A stretch of DNA of 64,000 nt from assembly GCA_039720395.1 (NCBI GenBank), contig JBBPBK010000101.1:1-64000 (forward strand). Direction: 5' to 3'. The notes below the pieces were generated by a model. It was not told where the DNA came from. It was given only the letters and a program-made list of their open reading frames with translations, and ran no database searches. Source of the stretch: Liquidambar formosana. Lineage: Eukaryota; Streptophyta; Magnoliopsida; Saxifragales; Altingiaceae. A program made the position numbers and the translations under genes. Shown one piece after another: positions 21,935-33,442 of the stretch (the first letter of the stretch is position 1; each line of letters starts with the position of its first letter).

Positions 21935-22387
21935 CTGCTGATGAATTGGTGCTCCTCCATAAGCGACAACCACCTTGACACCAGTTGATATGAGAATTTT
22001 CAAGCTTCCTCGTGTATCTGAAAAAGTGCAAATTAGATCAAAATATTTTAAATTTTCTCAGATAGGAATTAGCCAGAAATTATAGCATATCAGATAAAAG
22101 GTCAAATATCAAAATCCTAGTTGGCATGAAAGCTCCCTTGTAGGAGAAAGAATAAGAGTAATTGGGTATACAATGCATGCCCCACGTGGCGGTCTTTGTA
22201 CAAACTGCGCTTTCATAATCCCGCTGATAATTGGGAAGCAAGAAGAATATGAAGAGGAAGAGGAGAGAAAGCAAAAAAGAAATAGGAATGGTCTTCTTGT
22301 TCTTACCGAAACCAAGACCTCTGTAAACCACATGACCTTTTTGGAACGGGACATGCCATTAGGTCCAAGGGCTATTGGCTTAAACAT
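21935..22387 (-). pseudogene. DEAD-box RNA helicase pseudogene fragment (DDX3/DED1-like)
   Basis: Two exon-like blocks are clear on the minus strand. Block one (about 22231-22109) reads CFPIISGIMKAQFVQRPPRG, then VYPITLILSPTRELSCQ; the PTREL is helicase motif Ia. It is followed almost at once by a stop. Block two (22017-21935) starts after an acceptor CAG, reads IHEEA, then TGA, KFSYQ, a one-base deletion, then TGVKVVVAYGGAPIHQQ, and ends at a GT donor. Upstream, 22387-22300 keeps an eroded GLGFGKN near the expected AQTGSGKT Walker A. Residues and exon order match plant RH11/RH37/RH52-type helicases. Intron borders are retained, so it is a duplicated gene fragment and not a processed copy. 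Confidence 0.68.
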
Positions 22388-22429
22388 CGTTTATTTAGTG
22401 ACGCATTGTTCTTCCTGTTAAGTGAGATG

Positions 22430-25400
22430 TAGAAATTTATTTGTCTAATTTATTTAAATCACATAAAATTGCTTGGAATCCAAACCTAAGTATAAATGCT
22501 AAAATATAAATGCTTTTCTGAGGATTTAGCATTGCTTTGCTTCATAAATAGCTCTGCAATTAAATATTAGTGGTTTGCATGAACCCAACCTTGAGAATAG
22601 TTGAGATAATGATGATAAAATGCATTGAATTTAAATACATATATAAATAAATAAACACTCAAAGCCAACCTTGTGCTAATCTGTGCTACCCTATTGTGAT
22701 GGGTATTTGTCGCATAGGCCCCTGATTTTGTGTGCCTTTTTGCATGTTCTACTTTTGCTCCCGGATTGTGCTCCTTCCTCTTCTTATTTAATCCTCTGTC
22801 CAAACATTGCAATTTAGCTTTGGATTGCTAAGATTTTAAAAGTTTCAACCCACACTCGTCTAGAACCAACTAATTGGTGTCAAGAACAGAAATTTAAACA
22901 TTTCAATTTTTATTTATTTATTTCATTTTTTTTGGGGGGGGGGGAGAGGGAGGGGGGAATCTTTGTGGCCAGCCAACACTCCTCAATTTTCCATTCAATG
23001 GAAAGTACTATAATATCCATACATACTTTACATACAAATTTCAAATAGGAATAGTAATATAACGATTTATACTTCTAATGAAAAGGAGCAAAGACGTTGG
23101 ATTCTACTTACAAAGTGGCCTACCCCAAGAATGCAACATAAGTGTAGGTTTTTGTATGATTTGCAAAACATTTTGTAATTTTGTCCTTCCCACAATAAAG
23201 AGAAGTCGTCTCCATGCTCAAAAATGTTTTTGGGCTTCCCACCTGAAAGTATTTGAGATTAAAAAATGAAAAAAGGAAAAAAAAAAGAAAAGAAAAGGGA
23301 GCTCTGTATGCGTTTATAGACACAAATATATCATATGAACCCAACCCGAAATTGCAAATGAAATCCATAATCAGACAAAAAAAATACACAAATAAGAAAC
23401 ATCAATTCTCACAATTCCCTCACAATTTTTTTTTAAAAAATAAATAATAATTGAAATCTAAGACTACAAAGGCTTGGAAATCACCTTAAATTTAGATATA
23501 GGAGTGCGAATCTATTTCTTCTCTGGTGCTTCCATGTCTACAAAAGCTCCAAGGGCTCTCAGAGCTCCCCCACATTTGCAAATGCAGCCAAGAGGGCCAT
23601 ACAAAACAAACAAAATAGTGGAAAAAACCACAACTATAACTTCAAGTGTTCATAGACCGAATGTACCATGAAAAAGCATATAGAAAAAAAACAAAATGGG
23701 GCCAAATGATGAAACCCACAAAACAATAGCCATGTGCGTATGAGCTTGAGGGCATGTCATGACTGGATCTATCTAAAATCATAATTTTTCCCTTTCCAAT
23801 GACTTTTCCAAATTCAAACCACTCAAGTCCTCCTAATTTTTTTTATTTTATCTTTTGCTAAACCAATCAAGCCCTCTTTTTTAACAATATAAAAAATAAT
23901 TTCTGCCACCACTCAAGTCCGCAAGCTCACTACGCTTACCCCATCTATCTATTAGTCTCAACTTCTTTTTTTTTTTTTTTCCTTTATGAAGTAAATATTG
24001 TATTAAAGAGAGAGAGGGGGGGGGGGGGAATGCCCAAGTACATAAGGTATACACGAGCTAAACAAAAAAGAAAAAAAAAAAAAACAAAACCCCAATTTAT
24101 AACTTTATCATTCTAGTTGAGAATTAAGTTCAAGTCTATATAGGCAAGCAACTATGAAATTTCTTTAATAGAGGATGAATTCTATATATATATATATTGC
24201 AGCCTAATTGAAGGTTGTGATTACTTCCGAAGAAATTGCTAGATATTGAGTTTTGGTTATGATCTGTAGGTTTATTCTATGCACTCCCTTTTATTTCTAT
24301 CTGAACCTTCTTGATATTATTTTGCTTGAATTTTTCAATCTAAATTTCTTCTTTGAAATATACTACATGAACCTAGGCTCCTAGCCTTAAAAATCCAAAT
24401 TCATAAATGGGTTAATCACATGGAGCCCTGTCAGTTATAGATTAACCAACCAAATTCTCAATGGTTGTAGTTCATCAATGGGTTAAAGAGCTTTAACAAA
24501 CCAGTGCATCAATAAGATATGTAAGCAAATATTTGGTAGAAATACAACTACTGACCTCCTCAACCAAAAAATGCATGTGGGGAACAAATCCACCTTTGTG
24601 AGCGCAGTAGTTTCCCACGTGCATCTAATAAAGCACCAAGATGAAACCAAAATTCTTTTTAGAGGAATTATTTGCACCCTAGCTCCCTCTAAATTTGATC
24701 AAGGACGTCATTAAAATCAGACCTAAAGAGTCAAGTAGGAAAAGTAAACTCTGAGTGGAGAGTTCTCTTTTCATGAAATCAAAAATTTGTTATAACCTCA
24801 ATCCAAGCTACATCACTGTAACCTACAAGTTCTACATCAAAGAATATGCATAACAAATAACTATAAACATTCATTTGGTCAAGACAAATAGCACCAATAA
24901 TTAAACAATTTTAGTAGCGCTAAAAGGGGAAAAAAATAGAGAGAGACTTGTAACCTTTTTCTATTTTAGTCTGTTATAGTTAATTTTTTTCAAAAACCTA
25001 TCAACTGATCACAGTTTCACATGGCCCACTAAAATACCAGATCGAGACTTAATAAATTACTAAATAATTAAAAGAAAATATTTAGCAATGATTCATTCAA
25101 TCATGCAATTTAACAAACAGGTGGTCAACGGGTAAAAGGCAAAAAGACAAGAAAAGGGATAACGAAAATTACCACTATCATTCACATATAGTTTTGAAAA
25201 ATGAAATCTTTCCAAAATTGGCAAGAATGAATAATGAATACACAAGTGTTTCAGGAATTCCAAATTTACTTTGCATAGCATGCGCTGGACAGACAGTCCA
25301 ATTCCTAACAATCAATATCAACTATCAAATTTGTATATATAACTGCTAAAAAACTTAAAAAGGTTAAAACAGCTATGTCACTATATAATCAACTTACATT

Positions 25401-25900
25401 ATATTTCATTCCTTCACATTTATCTCGAACTGGAATATAATCCTGAACCTGCATTAATTTCTAAAGATGCCACTCTGAATGGTTCAATGGTAGGAACTAT
25501 CCTAAAAGAGTTTCATCCAAAGGCAATAACAACTTTTCCAAAATCCTATAAAATAAAAGAAAATATATACAATCATTCAAATATTCAATTCACCAAGTTT
25601 GAAAGTAATCAATTAGAATCACATATCTAACTAATCATATCCACCCATAAAATCTTTCTCAAACCCAGAAAACCATGGGTACTATGGGTATATTGTTTGG
25701 AGCAACAACATGAGACAATAATATGATTGACCAAGTATTTTACAGCATTTATAATAATAACAAAAAATGTAATCCCTATCCACATAAATATACGTCATCA
25801 AAGCTTCATTTCTATAAATGAATTGACAATACACAATGAATGAAAATTCCACCAAAAATGTGGATAGTAAGAGACAAAAAAACAGTAGTCTGTAGTATAA
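22430..25900. other. AT-rich stretch, no gene supported
   Basis: It contains a long G run near 22932-22948, a (GA)n(G)n run at about 24006-24028 and scattered poly-A/T tracts. A minus-strand stretch at 23500-23600 reads openly (CKCGGALRALGAFVDMEAPE then stop) and is richer in G and C, but I do not recognise it. The segment 23695-23835 resembles 27535-27650. Confidence 0.35.
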
Positions 25901-25904
25901 ACTA

Positions 25905-26065
25905 TAGGTGGTGTGCTTTCGGAATCGAGTGGACTCCGTGTGGTCAAACCTAGTCTGTTGTCGCTGTATAGAGGGATATAACTAATTCCACGGCTATAAA
26001 GAGGAAATATAACCTGAGTGGGAAGCAGTCAGAAGCAGGTCCTTACGAAAGCCAAAGTTATATTC
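25905..26065. other. GC-richer island of unknown origin
   Basis: About 160 bp stand out from very AT-rich surroundings by near-balanced base composition and lack of homopolymers (from ggtggtgtgctttcgg to ccttacgaaagcc). No open frame spans it. It could be a transferred organellar or gene-derived fragment; nothing diagnostic is visible. Confidence 0.3.
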
Positions 26066-26470
26066 ACAAATTGTTATAAGGTGTTGCATATAGTAGACTA
26101 AAAGGGTGATTGATTTAGTTCATATAGACAAAAATCAAACAACTTTGGCACAAATTTTACAAAGTCATATATACTAACTAAAAAAAAGTGTTACTAAGAC
26201 AAAACAACAAGTATAGAAAACATGAAAAATTTATATAAGGAAATTCAAAACTACTAAAGCTTAAAAGAAAACTATAAAAATTAGGTATTGAAATACTAAA
26301 CCTTCTAGAACTTAATAACTCACCATCTAATAAACCTAAATATAATAAAGTGAGATTGCTTTAAAGGGAAAACAAATGAATGGCAAATTGAGAACTCATC
26401 ATGAGTAATGGCAGCAACGGCAGTAATGGGGAAAAAAGCTTGAGAGAAGGTGTACGAAAACCTAGAAAAC

Positions 26471-26506
<36 letters not shown>

Positions 26507-28590
26507 TCTGTTCATCATATAGAATCAAGTAATTTTTTTTTTTAAATTTAAAAAAGACAAAGAAGGAAAGAATCTTTGAAATGGAAGTAAATAAGCAAAG
26601 AAGAAACATTTAGATTCCCAAACCATCACTTAGACTCCAAGAACATGATTTACCGCCATCCATAATCTCACCGGACATTAAAAATTTTGAGCTAAAAAGG
26701 AGGTATCTACCTGAATCGAGAATTAGAAGAAGATACTGATCATAACCCAAAGGTCCTCTTCCATATCGAAACCCCAGGTCGGGTTTCCTCCTCTTGAAAG
26801 CGTGTCATCAGACATAAAATCACAACTTTTTAAAAAATCAGACATATAATCACCACTAATTTATAAAAAATCTTAAATTCATCAAATGTTTTCTACTTTT
26901 CTTAGTTGTTCATTAGTTCTTCAGGTGTTGACTTTAGAACGGCCTAGGTTATGTAATGTACTCTTATATACTAGGTGTTGTAGTACCTTGGATATAATTG
27001 TCTTGCTATCTTTTGTTAAGGTGATTTCCACCTAAGGCTTTTAATAACTCTTTTGTTGCTAACCATTTCCTTTGAACTTCAATTTGTAGCTAACTGCCAA
27101 TACTGGCAAAAATAAATATTTTTCTATCAATTTGTGAAGTTTGTTCAAATTCTAAAGGCTGAGTGTTTGAACCTATTTATACTGCCATATCAAAAGGTGC
27201 TCTGTTATCAAGCTTTTGACAATTTTTATAATGAGATAGGAGAAAAAGTTTTAAAACAAAAATTTACTAAAAGAACAAAACAATTTAAACCATAAAATCC
27301 ATAGATAGAGAGAAACAAAGAAAAAAAGCATTCGAAATGGGTCTCAAAAGAGGTGGAAATACAATAGTCTCTTAGTTTCCATCATTTTCTCACCAACCAA
27401 ACACGAGTAGTTTGTGAGGAAAACAGAGGAAACAATGAAAAGAAACCAACCTGTTACACAAAAAATATGAAACTTGACACCATTGACAACGAATATATAA
27501 AAAAAAATGAACTCTTACACAAAAATAATTAGCACGCATACATGTTAGCCTCACAAGCTTCAGGGCAAAGCAATAAAATCATAACTTTTTCCTTTCAAGT
27601 GGCTTTTTCTAATTAAAACCACTCGAGCACTCTAATTCAAACCAGTGATGCCATGTGAATCGCTTAGACCAAGAACCGTCCAATACTTGTAATGAAGAAA
27701 GAAGCTTTAATATGAAAAATAACAAATGACAGCAAATCAAAACATATAACAAAGCGCAAAAATGGAAGAGGAAGGAGGTAATTCACCTTCAAACAGTGTA
27801 GAATGTTCTCTAACCGTCAGAGAATTAGAGGAAGATACTCAGAACAGTTCACAGTGGCAAAGAGCGCAGAATGTTTTTCAAGCATCTAGAATCAACACAA
27901 ATTAAAGAAAAAAAATCACACATAAAATCACCAAAAATTTATAAAGAACCTCAAATTCCTCCACAAATTTTTTTAAAAACCTCAAATTGTTGTTCCTAAA
28001 AATGTGGTATTTACCTCCTTCAAATCTGACACATCAGAACAATTCACCTTCAAAGAGTGAACTAGTAGCTCACCGACATCGCTGGTTCCATCAAATCAAA
28101 GTTGTTCTCGTTGAATTACCTCCTTCATGCATCAAATCTTACGCACACCACCATCGCTCGCTCCATAATCTGATTCTTCTCGCTCCACATTGAAGCTCTT
28201 TGGGAAAAAGGCAAAAAGGTCGAGACATTTCTATGGGAAAAAGCAAGAAAAAGCAGAACGGTGAGGTCATCGGCATGGGTTAGCCTCCACATTCATCACA
28301 GAAATACCATCGTCAGTCAGATCCAAGGTCTTTCCCACCATTAGTAAGAATAAGGTATCTCCAGATCCAAGCTCTCTAAGGTTCACCTTGTGAATCTGAA
28401 TCTGAAGCATTTGAAGCAAAAAGCAAAAAACAGGAGAAGAAAAGGAAAAAAGCATATGCAGGATGATGTCAGCGGCATAGGGCGGGGTGGGTGTGCAGCA
28501 GATGGGATGTGTTTGCAGCAGGTCGGTAGGAAAAAGCACAATGCGCTTGAACCAAGTCCACAGTAAAAAAGACGTCATTTCACTTGTTGG
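26066..28590. other. AT-rich stretch with a dispersed duplication
   Basis: A T run of about 37 bases lies at 26469-26505. Segments at about 26700-26890 and 27815-27965 share agaattaga-gaagatact and later tcacacataaaatcacca-aatttataaa, so they are old copies of one sequence. No gene is supported. Confidence 0.35.
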
Positions 28591-29160
28591 GGGATGGCAT
28601 GTGAAGGCACGCACTTCTCATCTATGTGGGAAAAGCATCGAAAACGGGAGACGTCGTTTGCTATAGAAAGGGGGTGTCGTTTTTGGACGAAATACGTAAG
28701 ACGAAACCTTCTCTTTTTATGGTTAGTAGATTTTATATATGAATGCCGACATTTCTTTCCACACACACACACACACATATATACACAAAGCTAGCAACCC
28801 TAATTTGTTTCTCACAAAACAAAGCCTAGCCTCTGAGCGATTCCCTTGCCTCTTCATGTCCAGTCTCTAAACAACCCTTGCCAATGAAGAAACACGGTCT
28901 TCCAACTCATCTTTTTCTTCTATTGCTTCGTCGTCATCGTTTTCATCCACTGCAAAATGGTGGAAAGTACATCAACAAATACAGATCTATAGTGAAATTG
29001 TTAAACACAATCGTCCATTGCAGGGTTCATTTTCACTTTCTCTTTTCCCTCCTTTCTCCACTAATGCGGCTTCTTCCTCCCCTGATTGTAATGCCGTCAC
29101 CATTACTCGTTGCTTCCCGCCACTCCTCTTTGGTTCTATTACCTAGGTACTGAAACCCTA
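28591..29160 (+). other. Promoter-like and 5'-exon-like segment, identity unknown
   Basis: A (CA)n(TA)n run at about 28762-28785 follows a TATA-like ttttatatatga near 28731. The segment 28800-29160 is richer in C, pyrimidine-biased, and contains an open frame of 91 codons (28878-29153). A second frame across 29023-29145 is rich in Ser and Pro. This looks like the 5' end of a former plant gene, but no protein family is recognisable. Confidence 0.25.
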
Positions 29161-29334
29161 AATTCCGTTACCTTTCTCCACGTCTTCTCTCTTATTGATT
29201 TCTATTAGTTTAAGGTTCAAAATATTAAGGATTTACTAATGGATAAGAAGAGCTCTTGTATACATATTCTCTACTACTGATTTTTCTGGATCTATAAATC
29301 TGTGAAAAACATAAGGCTTAGCTCATTTTTTTTA

Positions 29335-30589
29335 GGGTTAATTACGATTTAATACCATGAAATTTTGGGTAATTTTTAATGTCATCCATAAACTTTCAAT
29401 TGGCTTGATTTTGGGACAATTTAAACTTTGGAGTTTCAATGTGAGATAGACATCAACATCCGTTAGGAAAATTAATGGGAGACGCATGTGCTTGCACGTG
29501 AGTGCTAAGTTGGCTCCTATGTGGCACCTTTTTTTGGGTTAATTACGAATTAAAACCATGAACTTTTGGGTAATTTTCAATGTCATCCATAAACTTTCAA
29601 TTGGCTCGATTTTGGGACAATTTAAACTTTTGAGTTTCAATGTGAGACCGATATCAATGTCTGTCAAGAAAATTAACGCGAGACGCATGTGCCCGCATGT
29701 AAGTGCTGAATTGGCTCCTATATGGCACCTTTCCTACCTAAATTAGACTCCTGGCCTTTTGTGTTTTTTTTCTTTTTATTATTTTTTTTCCATTAGTGCT
29801 TTAAAGAAATTCAGCTTCTGTTCTTTCCATTGGTGCTTCTTTCACAGAAAAATTTGTGTTCCAAGATGAGAAATTAAAAAAGAGGTACTGCATTTGCAGA
29901 GAAGGACAGCATTCGCCAGGCGAAATTTGACACCCTTTTGCAATCCTCTAAATCCGTTTGATGATCAGTTTTTGAAAAATGTCCTTATCGGATTGCTTAT
30001 TTAGGAAGAAGGGCGTATCTATTCGTTAGCTACCGCCGATAATTTGTTATACACTGGTTCAAATAGTAAGAACAAATGCGTTTTAAAGAATTTGAAGGAA
30101 TTTTCTAGGTTTAAGTCCAATAGTGGATTGGTGAAGGCCATTGTTATCTCTGGTAAGAAAATCTTTACTGGCTACCAAGACAACAAGATAAGAATCTGGA
30201 AAGCCTTCGTGAAAAGCACTTAGCACTCACATATGGGCACGTGTGTCTCCCGCTAATTTTCTTAACGGACATTGATGTCTGTCTCACATTGAAACTCCAA
30301 AGTTTAAATTGTCCCAAAATCAAGCCAATTGAAAGTTTATGGATGACATTGAAAATTACCCAAAAGTTCATGGTATTAAATCATAATTAACCCAAAAAAA
30401 TGTGCCACATAGGAGCGAACTCAACACGTACGTGCAGGCACGTGCGTCTCCCGTTTTCATGACAGACGTTAGCGTCTGTCTCACATTGAAACTCCAAACT
30501 TTAAATTATCCCAAAATTGAGCTAATTGAAAGTTCATGGATGACATTGAAAATTACCCAAAAGTTCATGTATTAAATCGTAATTAACCC
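29335..30589. mobile_element. Mutator-like (Pack-MULE-like) element with doubled inverted arms
   Basis: A unit of about 180-195 bp (gggttaattacgatttaata, gggtaattttcaatgtcatcc, tttgggacaatttaaact, ending near gtggcacc) occurs twice in direct order on the left, at 29335-29527 and 29536-29731. It occurs twice inverted on the right, at 30217-30393 and 30401-30589. Between them is unique sequence with a WD40 gene fragment. Long arms around captured host coding DNA are typical of Pack-MULEs. A 9-bp target duplication could not be fixed because of T/A runs at both borders. Confidence 0.7.
29984..30214 (+). pseudogene. Captured WD40-repeat gene fragment, JINGUBANG-like
   Basis: The frame from 30008 reads [20 protein letters not shown], then [20 protein letters not shown], then [19 protein letters not shown]. 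This is the WD40 pattern (YTGS.., VWK-like, FTGHQDGKIRVWK) in the order I know from JINGUBANG-type plant WD40 proteins. A TAG just upstream (30002) replaces an expected residue in the preceding IGLL- block. There is no start codon and only about one and a half blades of the propeller, so it is a fragment. It ends at 30216, where the inverted arm of the carrier element begins, which shows it was captured by that element. Confidence 0.72.
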
Positions 30590-30599
30590 TTTTTTAAAA

Positions 30600-30971
30600 T
30601 TATTTTTGATATGTTATTTTGTTTCGTTTATTTTCGATCTTATTTTTACTAGGGAATTAACTGGTTTTTTTTATTTTGTTTTATGTTCAATTGTGATCAC
30701 TGATCACTCTTTTTTGGGGGGATTTTGGGATTTTAGGCAGAAGCGCTCCCGAAAATTGAAACAAGAATTGTAATCTCCCGGTCTGCTGTAATTAGGCTCA
30801 TGGTGTGCCTGAACCAAACCGATACAAACTTTGTTGGTTTGGTGCGATTTTCACTCTAACATGGTAGATGTCGGTTGCCAATTTGGCAAAACCAACATAC
30901 TCGGTTTGGTGCTAAATACTACCCAATACCGATCGAATTTTAATTCATATTCAATATAAGATATATGGAAT

Positions 30972-31005
<34 letters not shown>

Positions 31006-31361
31006 TAGAGATATGCGGTTATGTTCCCATCAGCACATTTTGATATAAGTTGTATGCACCATGCATTGAGGGTTGTACCCTTTGCATTGGTCTAATGTAC
31101 CTCATATCCCACTAATGCATAAGGTATAACTCCCAATGCGGGTGTTGATATAAGTTTTATCAGCACATGCTTACTTGATCATCATCATCATATATATATA
31201 TATATATATAGCTATGGATATCTAAGAATTTATGAATTTTCATATATCTTTTATTATTTAAATATTATTCACATGCAATGCACATGTGCCCATATCTAGT
31301 TAAATAAAATAGGAATATATTTTGTAGTTTCATCTCTCACCTATTCCTTTTCTCTCCAAAT
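30600..31361. other. AT-rich stretch with a hAT-like remnant and AT microsatellites
   Basis: The segment 30790-30945 repeats aaccaaaccg and cggtttggtg motifs like the subterminal parts of plant hAT elements, without recognisable ends. (AT)n runs lie at about 30977-31004 and 31190-31211. The segment 31020-31170 has a palindromic look (gttgatataagtt-atcagcaca) without clear borders. Confidence 0.4.
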
Positions 31362-31954
31362 TAGTGTTTTGAAACCCAGTCTGGTCCGACCGATTGAATT
31401 GGACCCTGTAGTCTTGCCAGTTTGGTTCAATTGGTTGAACTATTAACCCATTAACATGGATCAACTGGGCTAGATTTTTTATTTTTTATTTTTACTTTTG
31501 GAATGTAAAAAATTTAAACAAAACATTTATGGTAATATCTAGATTTTACCATTAATCAATTCTATTTAAAGATAAAATTGCATTTAATGGGATTTAGTTT
31601 CCCTTTTATTAATAAAATCTTAGGGGATTAGTCTCCTTTTTACTAAGTATCTCTTTATGATATATTTATTATTATTATTTTTTAAAATTTTGAACATGAC
31701 TTATGATTTATGATGTTTAAATCTAAACTTGAACATTGAAGCTTTTTATTTATTTGTGTACTAAATTAAATTTGACTCTTGTATTAGATTTCTTATTAAT
31801 AATAATTATACATCTTATTTCTATCTAATTATTTATAGTTTTATACTCTTATATATCATAACCGATTGACCCAATTGACCTGGCCGGTTGAACCAAGTTG
31901 AACTAACTCGGTTATTTGACTTGGTGAGTGTCCGGACTGGTTTTCAAAACATTG
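31362..31954. mobile_element. hAT-type MITE, 593 bp, perfect target duplication
   Basis: The ends TAGTGTTTTGAAA and (reverse complement) CAATGTTTTGAAAA are inverted repeats. The 8-bp string CTCCAAAT lies immediately outside at both sides (31354-31361 and 31955-31962), as expected for hAT elements. Subterminal blocks (ccgattgaattgg, ggttgaac, ccaattgacc, gccggttgaac) recur in both halves. It has no coding capacity. Confidence 0.8.
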
Positions 31955-32160
31955 CTCCAAATCTCTCCAATTTATGGAGAAAGATAAATGGCTCTATTTT
32001 CTCTCCATTTCTTCCCATTTCCTTTCTCTTCCCTCCTAAATTAACAATTTAAATGAAGGAAATAGAGAGAAAACTCCTTTCATCTTCTCTTCTATCCATT
32101 TATCTCAATCACATAGCCTTAGAATTCAAGTACCTTATAAGTTAAAAAAATTAAGCCTGG

Positions 32161-33442
32161 TGTAGACACCCCATTTTCATCTCTAGGAGTTCATAAACTC
32201 ATTTCATGAGTTTCTGAAACGTCTAGGAGTCTCAAAGCCTTTAAGGACACTTTTGCCTTTTTAAGCTTTCATGAGTAGTTCAATATTGCATGCATCTTTT
32301 TGTTTCGTTTTTGCATTTTATCATTTTTATTTAGTTTCTAAATGTATTTAGGATACATTAGTATAATTTGGTTCAATTCTAGATAGGTTTGGATGCTTAA
32401 TTAGAGCTTTTGCGACTTGGAAGGCAATTTCGTATTTAAACTCATATCTTTTCCAATTGACCACGAAACTCATCACAGATTGTTCCATTGTATTTATATT
32501 GATGAAAATAGTCTATTTTTAGAGTCAATTTAAGGACTGAATGGCCTTGGTATCAATTTACTACTTTTCTTTCCTTTGGCTAATTAACCCTTTTTGGTTA
32601 ACCGCTTTGTTAAACCTAGCCACCTAACCATAGTTGTATATTTTTGGCTTAAGAATATTCTAGACTTGTTCCTCATTAAAATATAAAAATTTTGACTTTT
32701 GAATCACCCAAATCAGAGTTAATTTGACTAAGTTATAGTTTTTTTAAGTAAGAGGACTCAAAATAGGAAGTTGAAAAAGAGACCAGAGCTGGGCTCTCGG
32801 GTGGCCAACTAGCCCAACTGGTCAGCTGAGGTCCTTGTTCCCAGTTTTGTCAAGTTGCCATTTTTGCACCATTTAACCTTCCAACTTAGTTTTTCTTGTT
32901 CCAAAAGGATTTCCATCCTTATTTTTAGATAACTTTGAGTTACTTAATGCCTAAGTGTATTAATTATAACCATTCATTGATTTTATAGTAAATTAAATCC
33001 CAACCATTAGATCCTAGGATTAGTTAACTATAAATTAAGACTCTCCTATTAGTATAAAACACTTACACACCCCCAATATTCACTAGTGAGAAAATGAGCA
33101 CGAATTTGCATACATTAATACACCTTGAAAAAATTATTCCATCATACATTTTGAAGGAGAACAAGAACATCAAGTCAAAGAAGAAGGAAGCATTCAACAA
33201 AGGTCTTCTTTGTTAGTAAGCCCAATTTTCTCTCTTTTCTCTTAGGTTTTATTCTCTGCATGTTTAGGATTATTTCTTAGCTTGACTATCATGTCTAGTT
33301 AATATTGTTGAGATTATGTGATGTATATTATGATCGAAGCATGATAGTTTTCTAGGATTTTTCCTTGTTGTATGCTAAAATAGTGATTTTCTCTCTCTAG
33401 AATGAGGGTTTTCTCTTGTATTGATTTTGTTGTGATGCAAGC
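32161..33442 (+). mobile_element. LTR G, left part, interrupted by solo LTR E
   Basis: It starts TGTAGACACCCCATTTTC, like LTR F (TGTATACACCCC) and like the transcribed-strand start of LTR I. It has a GC-rich box (ctcgggtggccaac, 32796-32809) followed 244 bp later by a TATA-like agtataaaac (33051). It is cut by LTR E at 33443 and resumes at 39171. Its right end could not be found, so it is truncated there, probably around 39240. Confidence 0.55.

Noticed and set aside
28267..28794. Overlapping frames of 66-115 codons on both strands
   Set aside because: They contradict each other, show no family features and partly translate a CA repeat.
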